35,917 bases of DNA from JAAGZL01 sp050291725 (GTDB lineage: Bacteria; Pseudomonadota; Gammaproteobacteria; Chromatiales; Chromatiaceae). This document shows, one piece after another, positions 24,438-34,035 of the stretch; the stretch's first letter is position 1, and every line of letters starts with the position of its first letter. The position numbers and the translations under genes were made by a program. The notes under the pieces are model-generated. The model worked only from the letters and a program-made list of their open reading frames with translations, was not told the DNA's origin and made no database searches. The stretch lies in NCBI GenBank assembly GCA_050291725.1, contig JBNKKH010000001.1, positions 1 to 35,917 on the forward strand, written 5' to 3'.

Positions 24438-26281
24438 TGTCACACTCACGTTTCAGAGACCATATCAGAGAGGCCAGAATATTTAATTGGCGCATTATTG
24501 TTGCTGTCTCGTTTGTGTTTCTACTCTTGATATTACTGACTCTAAGACTGGGGAAACTACAGGTATTGGACCATGAACACTTCATCACTAAATCGATCGA
24601 CAATCGGGTCCGAGTAGAGCCTATACCGCCCACCAGGGGGCTAATATATGATCGCAACGGCGTTTTGCTGGCACAGAACCTACCAGCGTACAGTCTGGAG
24701 ATAACGCCAGAGCTGGTCAAAGATCTGGACAAGACCATCACTGAACTTGGAAAGATCATAGAGATCAGTGAAAACAACATTGAGAGGTTTAAACGGCTAC
24801 GCAAACAGCAGCGCCGCTTCGATAGCATTCCCATACGCATAAACCTATCAGAGGATGAGATAGCCACTTTTGCAGTCAACAGACATAGATTTCCCGGAGT
24901 CGAAATCAAGGCCAAGCTGCTACGCACCTACCCTCTCGGCAAAGAGACAGCCCATGTACTCGGTTATGTGGGCCGCATAAATCAGGAGGAACTGAAAGAC
25001 CTGGATGCCTCTAATTACCTTGGCTCCAGCCATGTCGGAAAGAGCGGGATTGAGAAATATTATGAAAAGCTGCTACATGGGACAGTAGGATCGCGGAAGG
25101 TTGAGGTAAACGCTCTGGGCAGAACTCTGCGAGTACTGGACTCAACACCCCCCAAGCCAGGCAAAAGCCTCTATCTTTCACTAGATATAAAACTGCAGGA
25201 AGAGGCGATTAAAGCCATGGGAGAAGAGAACGGCGCGGTGGTGGCCATTGATCCATCTGATGGCTCTATCCTAGCCATGGTCAGCAACCCTGGCTTCGAC
25301 CCCAATCTATTTGTAAACGGCATATCCAACAAGGACTACAACTCCCTGCAAAAATCACCGGACAATCCTCTATTCAATAGGGCTCTACGTGGGCGCTATC
25401 CCCCAGGCTCAACCACTAAGCCTCTAGTTGGGCTGGCAGGATTGGAGCTAAAGAAAACCAACAAATCCAGGGAGGTGTTCTGCCGAGGCTACTTCCAACT
25501 TCCGAACAGCAAGCATAAATACCGCGACTGGAAAAAGTATGGCCACGGCAATACCAACATAAGAAAAGCCATCGTAGAGTCATGCGATGTATATTTTTAT
25601 GATCTAGCCAATAGGCTGGGCATCGACAATATACACAGCTATTTGAGCCAATTTGGTTTTGGCCAGGACCCTGAAGTGGACATAAGCGGCGCTATCAGTG
25701 GTCTTCTGCCATCCAGTGAGTGGAAACTACGTACCAAAGGAAAACAGTGGTACACCGGTGAAACATTGATCGTGGGAATAGGCCAAGGCTACTTCCTTGC
25801 TACACCGCTGGAGTTGGCCAGCTCCACTGCAACCCTGGCTGCGAAAGGAAAACGCTACGCTCCAAGAATCTTACAGGCCATTCAGACCTCGGAAAGGGAA
25901 GAACCACAACCGGTATTACCCGCCAGGAAACAATCAGTTCCGGTAACAAACATCAACAATTGGAATCACATAATCGACGCCATGACCAGAGTGATCGATG
26001 GCCCGCACGGAACGGCAAAAGTCATCCGTACAGACAAATACAAAATTGCAGGAAAAACCGGTACGGCACAGGTATTCTCTATTGCGCAGGATGAAATCTA
26101 CGATGCAGAGAAAATTGAGAAAAAGCTGCGTGACCATGCACTTTTTATCTCTTTTGCCCCGGCTAACAACCCGAAGATCGCCGTAGCGGTGATAGTTGAG
26201 AATGGCGGCAGCGGCAGCTCTGTTGCTGCTCCCATAGCCAAACGCATAATGGACCTATACCTACTCGGCCAGAATCAATGA
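24437..26281 (+). CDS. mrdA: Penicillin-binding protein 2 (elongation transpeptidase)
   Basis: Class B peptidoglycan transpeptidase of the elongasome. The 614-residue product has one transmembrane helix (about 18-38) and a pedestal domain beginning near RVEPIPPTRGLIYDRNG. The transpeptidase domain has the nucleophile Ser325 in STTK (325-328, YPPGSTTKPL), the second motif SCD in VESCDVYFYDLA, and the KTGTAQV motif. STTK is a small variation on the common STVK/STFK but keeps Ser and Lys. Its ATG overlaps the mreD stop and its stop overlaps the mrdB ATG (ATGA). Confidence 0.97.
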   Translation: MSHSRFRDHIREARIFNWRIIVAVSFVFLLLILLTLRLGKLQVLDHEHFITKSIDNRVRVEPIPPTRGLIYDRNGVLLAQNLPAYSLEITPELVKDLDKTITELGKIIEISENNIERFKRLRKQQRRFDSIPIRINLSEDEIATFAVNRHRFPGVEIKAKLLRTYPLGKETAHVLGYVGRINQEELKDLDASNYLGSSHVGKSGIEKYYEKLLHGTVGSRKVEVNALGRTLRVLDSTPPKPGKSLYLSLDIKLQEEAIKAMGEENGAVVAIDPSDGSILAMVSNPGFDPNLFVNGISNKDYNSLQKSPDNPLFNRALRGRYPPGSTTKPLVGLAGLELKKTNKSREVFCRGYFQLPNSKHKYRDWKKYGHGNTNIRKAIVESCDVYFYDLANRLGIDNIHSYLSQFGFGQDPEVDISGAISGLLPSSEWKLRTKGKQWYTGETLIVGIGQGYFLATPLELASSTATLAAKGKRYAPRILQAIQTSEREEPQPVLPARKQSVPVTNINNWNHIIDAMTRVIDGPHGTAKVIRTDKYKIAGKTGTAQVFSIAQDEIYDAEKIEKKLRDHALFISFAPANNPKIAVAVIVENGGSGSSVAAPIAKRIMDLYLLGQNQ

Positions 26282-27387
26282 TTAAAGACGGTCAAAAAAA
26301 CAGAAACATCTTCACCAGATTAAATCTGGATCTACCACTGCTTACCGGCATCATACTGCTATGCGGTCTGGGCCTGGTGTTTCTATACAGCGCCAGTGGC
26401 CAGGACAGCGGGCAAGTTATAAGACAGGCCATTCGCATAGGGATTGGCTTTGTCAGCATGCTGCTTCTGGCCCAGGTAAATCCCGATAAGCTGCGTTTCT
26501 GGTCTCCAGCCTTGTTCGCCTTTGCATCGATCCTATTGATAATAGTGCTGATAGAAGGACAGATAGGCAAAGGCGCTCAACGCTGGATCAGCCTAGGCTT
26601 CGTTCGCTTCCAACCATCTGAAATTATGAAGCTGGCACTACCAATGATGATGGCATGGTACCTAGTAAAGGAGCCCCTACCTCCAACCTGGGACAGGATA
26701 CTCATTTCCGGGGTGTTGATAATCATTCCTGTATTAATGATTGCGAAGCAGCCAGACCTTGGTACGGCATTGCTGGTAGGAATTTCGGGGCTATTCGTCC
26801 TATTTCTGGGCGGACTCAGTTGGAGACTTATTTTTGGGATAACCATAGTTGCCATACCATCAGGATGGGCTCTCTGGAAATGGGGCATGCAGGAGTATCA
26901 ACGTGACCGAGTACTCACATTTCTAGATCCAGAAAGAGACCCCCTGGGCACCGGATACCACATAATTCAATCCAAGATTGCCATTGGCTCGGGTGGACTA
27001 TACGGCAAGGGATGGATGAATGGGACCCAGTCCCAGCTGGAATTTCTGCCGGAACGTACTACAGATTTCATCTTCGCCGTTATTGCAGAAGAGTTCGGAT
27101 TCATTGGAATAATAATACTGCTCTCCCTCTACCTGTTTATCATCCTACGCGGGTTCTATATCGCGACCAATGGTCAAGACAGCTACAGCAGACTATTGGC
27201 TGGGGCACTAATCATGGTGTTTTTTGTCTATCTTTTCGTCAACACCGGGATGGTGTCAGGAATTTTACCGGTAGTGGGGGTTCCGCTACCTATGGTCAGC
27301 TATGGAGGAACATCCCTAGTGACCATACTCTCCGGTTTCGGTATCCTGATGTCGATACACTCCCATAGGAAACTAATGCAGACTTAG
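26278..27387 (+). CDS. mrdB: RodA peptidoglycan glycosyltransferase (SEDS family)
   Basis: Polytopic inner-membrane enzyme that polymerises lipid II during cell elongation in complex with PBP2. The 369-residue product has about ten transmembrane helices. SEDS-family landmarks are GAQRWISLGFVRFQPSEIMK, KQPDLGTALL, LEFLPERTTDFIFAVIAEE and the C-terminal GVPLPMVSYGGTSL. It starts inside the mrdA stop, fixing the stoichiometric pairing of transpeptidase and glycosyltransferase. mltB follows 10 bp later. Confidence 0.97.
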   Translation: MIKDGQKNRNIFTRLNLDLPLLTGIILLCGLGLVFLYSASGQDSGQVIRQAIRIGIGFVSMLLLAQVNPDKLRFWSPALFAFASILLIIVLIEGQIGKGAQRWISLGFVRFQPSEIMKLALPMMMAWYLVKEPLPPTWDRILISGVLIIIPVLMIAKQPDLGTALLVGISGLFVLFLGGLSWRLIFGITIVAIPSGWALWKWGMQEYQRDRVLTFLDPERDPLGTGYHIIQSKIAIGSGGLYGKGWMNGTQSQLEFLPERTTDFIFAVIAEEFGFIGIIILLSLYLFIILRGFYIATNGQDSYSRLLAGALIMVFFVYLFVNTGMVSGILPVVGVPLPMVSYGGTSLVTILSGFGILMSIHSHRKLMQT

Positions 27388-27397
27388 CAGGTAAATA

Positions 27398-28441
27398 ATG
27401 AAAGTTAGATTGAACTTACACCGTGTACTAGCGGCCTGCGTGGCCAGTATCATGATCCTGTCAACGTCACTGCAGGCAGAGCCAACATCCGGGGGGAAAG
27501 CCACCACCAAATCTACGCCAAAAGAGTTCACCAGGGGCCTGTCTGAATTTATCAACGAGATGTCAAAAAAACACGGCTTTGAGAAACAGAGTCTAGCGGA
27601 GCTGATGTCCAAGGCAAATTATAGCCAAAGGGTGGTGGACTCTATGAACTCCCCCTACGAAGCCAAGCCTTGGGATGTATATCAACCCCTATTCTTAACT
27701 GAGGAACGCATTAAGGGTGGTGTTGAATTTTGGAACAAACACGCTGATATCCTGAAAAGAGCAGAAAAAGAATATGGTGTACCACCCCAGATAATTATCG
27801 CCACCATAGGGGTAGAAACCAAATATGGCCGCTTTATGGGGGACCATCTAGTATTGGACGCCCTAACCACACTCGCCTTCACTTACCCCAAACGTCAGGA
27901 GATGTTCCGCAAACAACTAGAGTCATACATCCTGCTGTTGAGTGAAGAGGATATAGACCCAGAAAAGACTCACGGCTCCTATGCAGGTGCAATCGGCAAG
28001 CCACAATTCATGCCAGGCAGCTACCGCGCCTACGCTGTGGATTTTAATGGAGACGGCAGGCGTGACCTATTAAACAACACTGCCGACGCCATTGGCAGTG
28101 TCGCCAACTACTACCACATCCATGGCTGGCGCAAAGGGGAACTAGTCACACTCCCAGCCAAGGCGGAAGGCGGTTATTATCAGCAGCATCTGAACCAGTG
28201 GCTAAAACCAACCACCACCATTGCAGAGCTAAGCAAAGCTGGAGTAGAAGCCTCTCAACAGCTTCCAGTTCACACCAGATGCAATCTGATACAACTTGAT
28301 GTAGGTAATAAAAAGGAGCTATGGCTGGGCTTCCACAACTTTTATGTAATCACCCGCTATAACACCAACAACCAATACGCCATGGCTGTATATCAACTCA
28401 GCCAGAAGATTCTTGAACAACGCAAGGCAGAAAAAATATAA
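27398..28441 (+). CDS. mltB: Lytic murein transglycosylase B
   Basis: Cleaves peptidoglycan glycan strands to 1,6-anhydro ends. The 347-residue product has a signal peptide (residues 1-27, ending SLQAEP). The catalytic Glu140 is in the family motif IGVETKYG, and KPQFMPGSYRAYAVDFNGDG follows. No lipobox is seen, so it is a soluble periplasmic SltB-type enzyme rather than a lipoprotein. A weak AGGTAA ribosome binding site precedes the ATG. It sits between rodA and rlpA, as in pseudomonads, so synthesis and cleavage enzymes are coexpressed. Confidence 0.95.
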   Translation: MKVRLNLHRVLAACVASIMILSTSLQAEPTSGGKATTKSTPKEFTRGLSEFINEMSKKHGFEKQSLAELMSKANYSQRVVDSMNSPYEAKPWDVYQPLFLTEERIKGGVEFWNKHADILKRAEKEYGVPPQIIIATIGVETKYGRFMGDHLVLDALTTLAFTYPKRQEMFRKQLESYILLLSEEDIDPEKTHGSYAGAIGKPQFMPGSYRAYAVDFNGDGRRDLLNNTADAIGSVANYYHIHGWRKGELVTLPAKAEGGYYQQHLNQWLKPTTTIAELSKAGVEASQQLPVHTRCNLIQLDVGNKKELWLGFHNFYVITRYNTNNQYAMAVYQLSQKILEQRKAEKI

Positions 28442-28443
28442 CA

Positions 28444-29277
28444 ATGAATAGCCGCCACCTGAGCTGGAGCCGCCGCATATTTGCTGCCTCCTTAATCATC
28501 TTGACCACAGGATGCACACTTACCCCCTCGGGAATATTTGATGACAGATCAAAAGTGGGTGACGGCGCCCCTGCAGGCGGCATGGATATATCCACAATCA
28601 GAAATGCAGTACCCAAAGCCGAACCGCGCAGCCGTAGCGGAAACCCCAGCAGCTACACCGTTCTGGGACGAACCTACCATGTAATGAGTGATAGCCGAGG
28701 TTACAAAGAGCGTGGAGTAGCCTCCTGGTATGGAACAAAATTTCATGGCAAACGCACCTCCAGTGGCGAAACATACAGCATGTACGCCATGACTGCGGCC
28801 CATAAGACCCTACCGCTGCCCACCTACGTCAGAGTAACAAACCTAAAAAATGGCCGCGAAGTCATCGTTAAAGTGAACGATAGAGGTCCATTTCACGACA
28901 ATCGCATTATCGACCTCTCATACGCCGCTGCCATCAAACTGGGGGTCACTGGAACCGGAACTGGCCTAGTGGAAGTAGAGGCTTTGGACCCAACCAGAGG
29001 CATGCCTAGGCCTACTAGAAATAACATAGCTATCAAAGGCAATGCCACCCTGTTTTTACAAGTAGGAGCCTTTATAGATCGCAACAATGCGGAAAAATTG
29101 GCTGAGCGGATCAGGGGGTCCATCAACAACAAAGTTCGCATCCAGATGGTACCAAGTTATGCTAAAACCGTATATCGAGTGCAGGTAGGACCAATGCGGA
29201 CTATCGATCAGGCAGACGCCGCAAGCATGCAGCTAGCCCAGCTTGGAATAAGGGATATGCACATGGTTATCGAGTAA
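28444..29277 (+). CDS. rlpA: RlpA septal-ring lytic transglycosylase lipoprotein
   Basis: Outer-membrane lipoprotein that in Pseudomonas cleaves peptide-free (naked) glycan strands. The 277-residue product has a lipoprotein signal with lipobox LTTGC (Cys24). A double-psi beta-barrel domain (about 95-180) shows GVASWYGTKFHGKRTSSGE and VKVNDRGPFHDNRIIDLS, the latter with the catalytic Asp. A C-terminal SPOR domain (about 200-277, FLQVGAFIDRNNAEKLAE) binds denuded glycan at septa. It starts 2 bp after the mltB stop. About 127 bp without a gene separate it from dacA; I see no terminator there. Confidence 0.95.
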   Translation: MNSRHLSWSRRIFAASLIILTTGCTLTPSGIFDDRSKVGDGAPAGGMDISTIRNAVPKAEPRSRSGNPSSYTVLGRTYHVMSDSRGYKERGVASWYGTKFHGKRTSSGETYSMYAMTAAHKTLPLPTYVRVTNLKNGREVIVKVNDRGPFHDNRIIDLSYAAAIKLGVTGTGTGLVEVEALDPTRGMPRPTRNNIAIKGNATLFLQVGAFIDRNNAEKLAERIRGSINNKVRIQMVPSYAKTVYRVQVGPMRTIDQADAASMQLAQLGIRDMHMVIE

Positions 29278-29404
29278 CAACTGCTATTTCGATCTCTTCC
29301 TATCCGGGATAGAATGCAATATATGCAACTACCTCGCTACAACATGCGAAACAAACTGAATACCACTAAATCTGTATAGATGAGACCACAGGAGCCAGTC
29401 TAAC

Positions 29405-30556
29405 GTGTTTTTTTTGAATAAAAAATTAACCGCATTTTTCCTACTCCTCATAAGCCTCGGCTGCGTCAGCGAAGCAGTATCGGCTATACGAATCCCACCC
29501 CCGCCCAAGCTAGCGGCTACCAGCTACATCCTCATAGATTTCGACAGCGGGAAGATCTTGGCTGAGAAAAACCCGCACCAGAAGTTGGAACCGGCCAGCA
29601 TCACCAAGATCATGACCGCCTACACAGTTTTGCATGAGATAAAAAGTGGTCGCATAGCTCTGACCGACAAAACAGTTATCAGCGACAAAGCCTGGCGCAT
29701 GGGCGGATCACGCATGTTCTTAGAGCCAGGAACTAGCTTGGATGTGGAAACCCTACTCAAAGGAATGGTCATCCAGTCGGGGAATGATGCCAGCGTAGCC
29801 TTGGCTGAATTTGTCTCTGGCGATGAAGATCTGTTTGCTCAACTAATGAACGAACATGCACAAAGCCTGGGAATGAAAGACACCCACTTTGTTAACAGCA
29901 CCGGCATGCCCGACAAGAACCATCTTACCACCGCCTATGACATTGCTCTCATGGCCATGGCAACCATCCGTGAGTTTCCTGAGCACTACGCAATTTATGC
30001 AGAGAAAGAGTTTACTTACAATAAAATCAGACAGTACAACCGCAACAAGCTGCTCTGGTCCGACCCATCGGTAGACGGCATTAAGACCGGACACACCGAT
30101 AGCGCCGGTTACTGCCTGGTAGCATCAGCCAAACGCGACAACATGCGTCTGATAAGCGTAGCAATGGGAACTGATAGCAAACAAGCTAGAGCAGTAATCA
30201 GTCAAGCCTTACTAGATTATGGCTTCCAAAATTTTGAGACCCACCGTCTGTATAAAGCCGGAGACACCCTGAATAAGTCCAGGGTATGGATGGGGGATCA
30301 AGAGCAATTGGCTCAGGGGCTGACCAAAGACCTGATTGTCACCATACCCCGTCGACAGTACGAGAAACTAAAGGCAAGTGTAATCCTCAACCCAGACCTG
30401 GAAGCCCCCATACAAAAAGGCCAACAGGTAGGCAAGGTGGTAGTCACTTTAGATGCAGAACCATTCACAGAAGCACCTCTAGTAGCACTACATGACGTAG
30501 CTAGCGGCGGACTCTGGAGTAAAATCAAAGATAGTATAATGCGCAGGCTTGAGTAG
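29405..30556 (+). CDS. dacA: D-alanyl-D-alanine carboxypeptidase (PBP5/6 type)
   Basis: Removes the terminal D-Ala from peptidoglycan pentapeptides in the periplasm. The 383-residue product has a signal peptide (cleavage near AVSA/IRIP). Motifs are the nucleophile Ser65 in SITK (65-68), SGN in VIQSGNDASVA, and KTG in DGIKTGHTDSAGYCLV. A C-terminal beta domain and an amphipathic membrane anchor (WSKIKDSIMRRLE) complete it. The start is GTG at 29405 with AGGAG about 10 nt upstream; TTG at 29414 is an alternative. Four bases separate it from dat, so the carboxypeptidase and the D-amino-acid transaminase are coexpressed. Confidence 0.95.
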   Translation: MFFLNKKLTAFFLLLISLGCVSEAVSAIRIPPPPKLAATSYILIDFDSGKILAEKNPHQKLEPASITKIMTAYTVLHEIKSGRIALTDKTVISDKAWRMGGSRMFLEPGTSLDVETLLKGMVIQSGNDASVALAEFVSGDEDLFAQLMNEHAQSLGMKDTHFVNSTGMPDKNHLTTAYDIALMAMATIREFPEHYAIYAEKEFTYNKIRQYNRNKLLWSDPSVDGIKTGHTDSAGYCLVASAKRDNMRLISVAMGTDSKQARAVISQALLDYGFQNFETHRLYKAGDTLNKSRVWMGDQEQLAQGLTKDLIVTIPRRQYEKLKASVILNPDLEAPIQKGQQVGKVVVTLDAEPFTEAPLVALHDVASGGLWSKIKDSIMRRLE

Positions 30557-30559
30557 ATT

Positions 30560-31420
30560 ATGAGCAACAATGTATATCTAAATGGCACATTTCTGCCTAT
30601 TGAAGAGGCAAAAATATCGGTCATGGACCGAGGGTTTCTGTTTGGCGACAGCATCTACGAGGTGATCCCGGCCTATAATGGACGGCTGTTCAGACTGGCC
30701 CACCACCTGGACAGACTACAGAACGGCCTCCAGGCGATCAGCATGGATAACCCTATGACCCAGGATGAGTGGAGCTCAATCCTCAACCAGCTGGTGCAAC
30801 AAAACCCGAAACAAGATCAATCCATCTACTTACAGGTTACCCGCGGCTCTGCAGAGAAGCGCGACCATGCTCTGCCTGAGAACATACAGCCTACTGTTTT
30901 CGCCATGGCCACCCCAATTAAATACGATCCAAGCGGAAACAGCGGAATTGCTGCCATCACTTTGGATGATGTGCGCTGGCGACTCTGCAACATAAAGGCC
31001 ACCACTCTTCTAGCCAACGTGCTGCTAAAACAGCAGGCAAAAGATGCCAAAGCAACTGAGGCCATACTTATCCGTGACGGCGAAGCTATGGAAGGGGCAG
31101 CAAGCAATCTATTCATAGTATCTAATGAAGAGTTGATCACACCGCCGAAGAGCAACTTCCTACTGCCTGGAATTACCCGCGACCTAATACTTGAACTTGC
31201 CGCAAAAAACGGCATCTCCTACACCGAAAGAGCTATCCAGGAAGAGGAGTTGGAGAGTGCTGACGAAATCTGGCTAACCAGCTCTACCAAAGAGATCATG
31301 CCGGTTACTACCCTGAACGACAAACCGGTTGCTGGCGCAAAACCTGGCGAGCTATACAAACGCATGTCTGCCATTTATGCAGAATACAAAAAGCTGATCA
31401 AACAGGGTTTAGAAGAGTAA
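30560..31420 (+). CDS. dat: D-amino-acid transaminase
   Basis: PLP enzyme of the fold-type IV aminotransferase group that interconverts D-Ala and D-Glu with their keto acids. The 286-residue product begins with NGTFLPIEEAKISVMDRGFL, then FGDSIYEVIPAYNG. The PLP lysine is Lys146 (RLCNIKATTLLANVL), matching Lys145 of the Bacillus enzyme. GAASNLFIV and LLPGITRDLIL are family landmarks. The N-terminal FGDSIYEV and the CNIK context favour D-amino-acid over branched-chain transaminase. It sits directly after the D,D-carboxypeptidase, so it may recycle released D-Ala or supply D-Glu for wall precursors. Confidence 0.9.
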   Translation: MSNNVYLNGTFLPIEEAKISVMDRGFLFGDSIYEVIPAYNGRLFRLAHHLDRLQNGLQAISMDNPMTQDEWSSILNQLVQQNPKQDQSIYLQVTRGSAEKRDHALPENIQPTVFAMATPIKYDPSGNSGIAAITLDDVRWRLCNIKATTLLANVLLKQQAKDAKATEAILIRDGEAMEGAASNLFIVSNEELITPPKSNFLLPGITRDLILELAAKNGISYTERAIQEEELESADEIWLTSSTKEIMPVTTLNDKPVAGAKPGELYKRMSAIYAEYKKLIKQGLEE

Positions 31421-31452
31421 GATCACAAGCAACAGAGAGATGTGACCAAACA

Positions 31453-31719
31453 ATGTCGGACGAAGACACACTACTTGAGTTCCCATGCGATTTTTGCATA
31501 AAAGTCATGGGGTTATACAGGCCTGAATTTGATCTTCTGGTAGCAGAGATAGTCCGCAAACATGCGCCAGACTTGGGTGAGGGCTCAGTTAGGACCAGGC
31601 CCAGCAAGGGAGGAAAATACCTCTCTGTCAGCGTAACCATAACTGCCACCAGCAAAAAACAGCTAGACTGCATCTACCAGGATCTAACCGACCACGAACA
31701 TGTACTGATGAGCCTGTAA
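31453..31719 (+). CDS. ybeD: YbeD-family protein (DUF493)
   Basis: An 88-residue small cytoplasmic protein with the DUF493/YbeD sequence pattern, LLEFPCDFCIKVMG at the N-terminus and GKYLSVSVTITATSKKQLDC...L in the second half. Structures of this family show an ACT-like alpha/beta fold; the function is unknown, with a link to lipoate metabolism suggested only by its regular position before lipB. It has no strong ribosome binding site and follows dat by about 32 bp; lipB starts 14 bp after its stop. Confidence 0.9.
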   Translation: MSDEDTLLEFPCDFCIKVMGLYRPEFDLLVAEIVRKHAPDLGEGSVRTRPSKGGKYLSVSVTITATSKKQLDCIYQDLTDHEHVLMSL

Positions 31720-31733
31720 CTAGCAACCACTCA

Positions 31734-32378
31734 ATGAACTGCGCTCAACAAGGATTCCATGTCAAACATTTCGGGTTAAGGGATTACTCCGAAGTGTGGC
31801 AAGAGATGCAAGCCTTTAATGACAACAGAACCGAATGTACTCAAGATGAACTATGGCTCCTGCAGCACAACCCAGTATTTACCCTGGGCCTCGCGGGCAA
31901 AAAAGAGCATCTGCTAAACACCGGCTCCATTCCTGTGGTACAGAGTGATCGAGGTGGACAGGTAACTTACCACGGGCCTGGACAGCTTATTGCCTATATC
32001 ATGTATGATCTAAATAGGGCAGGTGTCGGGGTGCGCAGGATGGTCGAACTGCTGCAAACTTCAGTTATCGAGCTACTTCAGCAATATGGGGTTGAGGCCC
32101 ATACCCTAGCCCAAGCACCTGGGGTATATGTAGATAACAAGAAGATAGCTGCCCTTGGTCTACGCGTCCGGCATGGTCGCAGCTACCACGGACTCAGCCT
32201 GAATGTCGATATGGACCTGGAACCATTCTCTCGCATCAACCCCTGCGGCTACCCGAATATGCAGGTAACTCAGATGAGAGATTTAGATATAGCGGCATCT
32301 ATGGAACAGATATCCGAGCAGTTGAGCAGCTCTATACAAAACAGCCTGAAACAACAAAGCCACCCAGCAAACAGCTGA
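31734..32378 (+). CDS. lipB: Octanoyl-ACP:protein octanoyltransferase
   Basis: Transfers octanoyl groups from acyl carrier protein to lipoyl domains, the first step of lipoate synthesis. The 214-residue product has the signature SDRGGQVTYHGPGQL, the acyl-site Lys137 (NKKIAALGL) and the catalytic Cys171 (INPCGY), equivalent to E. coli Lys135 and Cys169. It is the last gene of the wall operon. The lipoyl synthase gene lipA, which usually follows lipB, is not here: a strong hairpin and a convergent chemoreceptor gene come next. Confidence 0.97.
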   Translation: MNCAQQGFHVKHFGLRDYSEVWQEMQAFNDNRTECTQDELWLLQHNPVFTLGLAGKKEHLLNTGSIPVVQSDRGGQVTYHGPGQLIAYIMYDLNRAGVGVRRMVELLQTSVIELLQQYGVEAHTLAQAPGVYVDNKKIAALGLRVRHGRSYHGLSLNVDMDLEPFSRINPCGYPNMQVTQMRDLDIAASMEQISEQLSSSIQNSLKQQSHPANS

Positions 32379-32390
32379 GTGGCTTTGTTG
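32352..32390. terminator. Strong bidirectional hairpin closing the wall operon
   Basis: CAACAAAGCCAC (32352-32363) pairs perfectly with GTGGCTTTGTTG (32379-32390). CAGC/GCTG adds four pairs inside after a mismatch. It overlaps the last codons of lipB and lies 17 bp before the convergent chemoreceptor stop. No T run follows on either strand, so it may act as a 3'-end stabiliser or a factor-assisted terminator for both genes. Confidence 0.5.
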
Positions 32391-32406
32391 CAGATGCAAG
32401 CCACAA

Positions 32407-34035
32407 TCAAGTTTTAAACTGATTCACCAACGTCTGCAGATTACCAGCCAAATCTGACAACGTATCACTAGCCTTGGCAATGAGATCAGCATTTCCTGCA
32501 GTTTGGTCAGAAACCTCACTAATACTGACCACACTCTTGCTCATCTCTGCAGAAACCGTGCTCTGCTCGTTAGCCGCGACAGAGATCTGATTATTCATCT
32601 CGGTAATGGTCCCAACTGCAACGGTGATCTCCTCCAGCACGGCTCCAGCTCGTGCGGCCTCAGAAACACTGCTATCAGCCTTCTCACGGCTGCGCTGCAT
32701 GACCGAAGCTGCTCCACGAGCCTGACCTTGCAAGCTCTCAATCATAGATTGAATCTCCTGCGTGGCTTCATGGGTGCGAGTAGCCAGGGTCCTTACCTCA
32801 TCGGCTACCACAGCAAACCCTCTACCCTGTTCGCCCGCACGCGCCGCCTCAATTGCCGCATTAAGTGCCAATAGGTTGGTCTGCTCTGCAATATTTGTAA
32901 TCACCTCAACCACCCTACCGATACCTTCGCTATCCTCTTCCAGCTTTTGAATAACCTCTGATGCCTCTGTCACTTCGCTGGCCAGAGCATTAATGGTATT
33001 AACAGCGCTGTTTACTACGGAGCTGCCCTCTATGGCTTGCTGATCCGCCTCTTGGGTAGAGTTAGCTGCCTGCATAGCATTTCGTGCTACATCAGCCGCA
33101 GTCTGCTCCATCTCAGTCATAGCAGTGGCCACCTGCTCAGTCTCCATCTGTTGCTTATGGGCTCCCTGAATGCTGCGTTCTGTAATATCAGTAAGTTGCT
33201 GTGATTCGTTTACTAACAGATTGGTAGTATGAGCAACCCTATCGATAATATGCTGAAATTTCTGCAGCATTACATTTATTGCCTTAGCCAAATTACCCAG
33301 CTCATCGTTTGACTCAAGGTCTATTTGATGATGAAGATCAGAATCTTGCTCTACCAATCTAATCGTATCTGTGACTTTCTGCAGTGGCCGCACTACCAAC
33401 TTTTTCATAATAAGGCTGATAATAACCAAGCCGATCAGAAATAGAACTGCGTTGATCCCTACGCTCTTTAGGATCGCTTTGAACACCTTATCGTCCATAG
33501 CCTTGAGTGAATAATTCACCCTCACAGCACCAATGACCTCTCCTTCTGGAACTATATGACACATGAGACAGTTGGTGCCACGGTAATCCTTAAGCGCCTT
33601 CATAGGCAACACCACGCTCAAAATGCGCCCATTGGGAGTATCAATAACCTGGTCTATCTTCTCGCCCTTCATTCCTCTTCTATCTAGCTCATCCTTGGCA
33701 GTATTGGGTCCGGCCCCCTGCCCATATGCCTTGATTACCCCCTGACCCCGGACTATATAGGCATCCAGCACATCGTCTCGTGAAATAAGCTTCTTTCGGG
33801 CAATCTCCTTATTTGCCATGCCGCCAGTCAACATTAAGGTATTCACATTATCAAAATAGGAATCAGCCAGAGTGTTGGTCTGATCCTGAACTATCTCTTC
33901 AATAAGGGCTGTTTCTTTGTTGTACTGATTAAAAGAGGAGGTAACTAGAACCAATAAAAACAGAATAGCTAAAGCCAGATCGATCTTGGTGCTGATGGAA
34001 AGGGATGTACCCGTTGTAGTTTTTTTACTGCTCAT
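32407..34035 (-). CDS. Transmembrane chemoreceptor with periplasmic c-haem sensor domain
   Basis: A 542-residue methyl-accepting chemotaxis protein. Transmembrane helix 1 is at about 18-36. A periplasmic domain of about 155 residues carries the c-haem attachment motif CLMCH (156-160), in a Tll0287/DUF3365-like context. Helix 2 is about 192-212 and a HAMP domain about 213-265. The signalling tip has IAEQTNLLALNAAIEAARAG and GFAVVADEVRTLA. Haem-binding chemoreceptors of this layout are known from Geobacter, where they sense redox or small ligands; the same role is inferred. Start: ATG at 34035 with GGGAG about 8 nt upstream, rather than GTG/ATG positions further up. It is divergent from a cytochrome c gene across a perfect FNR-type box. 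Confidence 0.92.
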   Translation of the reverse strand: MSSKKTTTGTSLSISTKIDLALAILFLLVLVTSSFNQYNKETALIEEIVQDQTNTLADSYFDNVNTLMLTGGMANKEIARKKLISRDDVLDAYIVRGQGVIKAYGQGAGPNTAKDELDRRGMKGEKIDQVIDTPNGRILSVVLPMKALKDYRGTNCLMCHIVPEGEVIGAVRVNYSLKAMDDKVFKAILKSVGINAVLFLIGLVIISLIMKKLVVRPLQKVTDTIRLVEQDSDLHHQIDLESNDELGNLAKAINVMLQKFQHIIDRVAHTTNLLVNESQQLTDITERSIQGAHKQQMETEQVATAMTEMEQTAADVARNAMQAANSTQEADQQAIEGSSVVNSAVNTINALASEVTEASEVIQKLEEDSEGIGRVVEVITNIAEQTNLLALNAAIEAARAGEQGRGFAVVADEVRTLATRTHEATQEIQSMIESLQGQARGAASVMQRSREKADSSVSEAARAGAVLEEITVAVGTITEMNNQISVAANEQSTVSAEMSKSVVSISEVSDQTAGNADLIAKASDTLSDLAGNLQTLVNQFKT

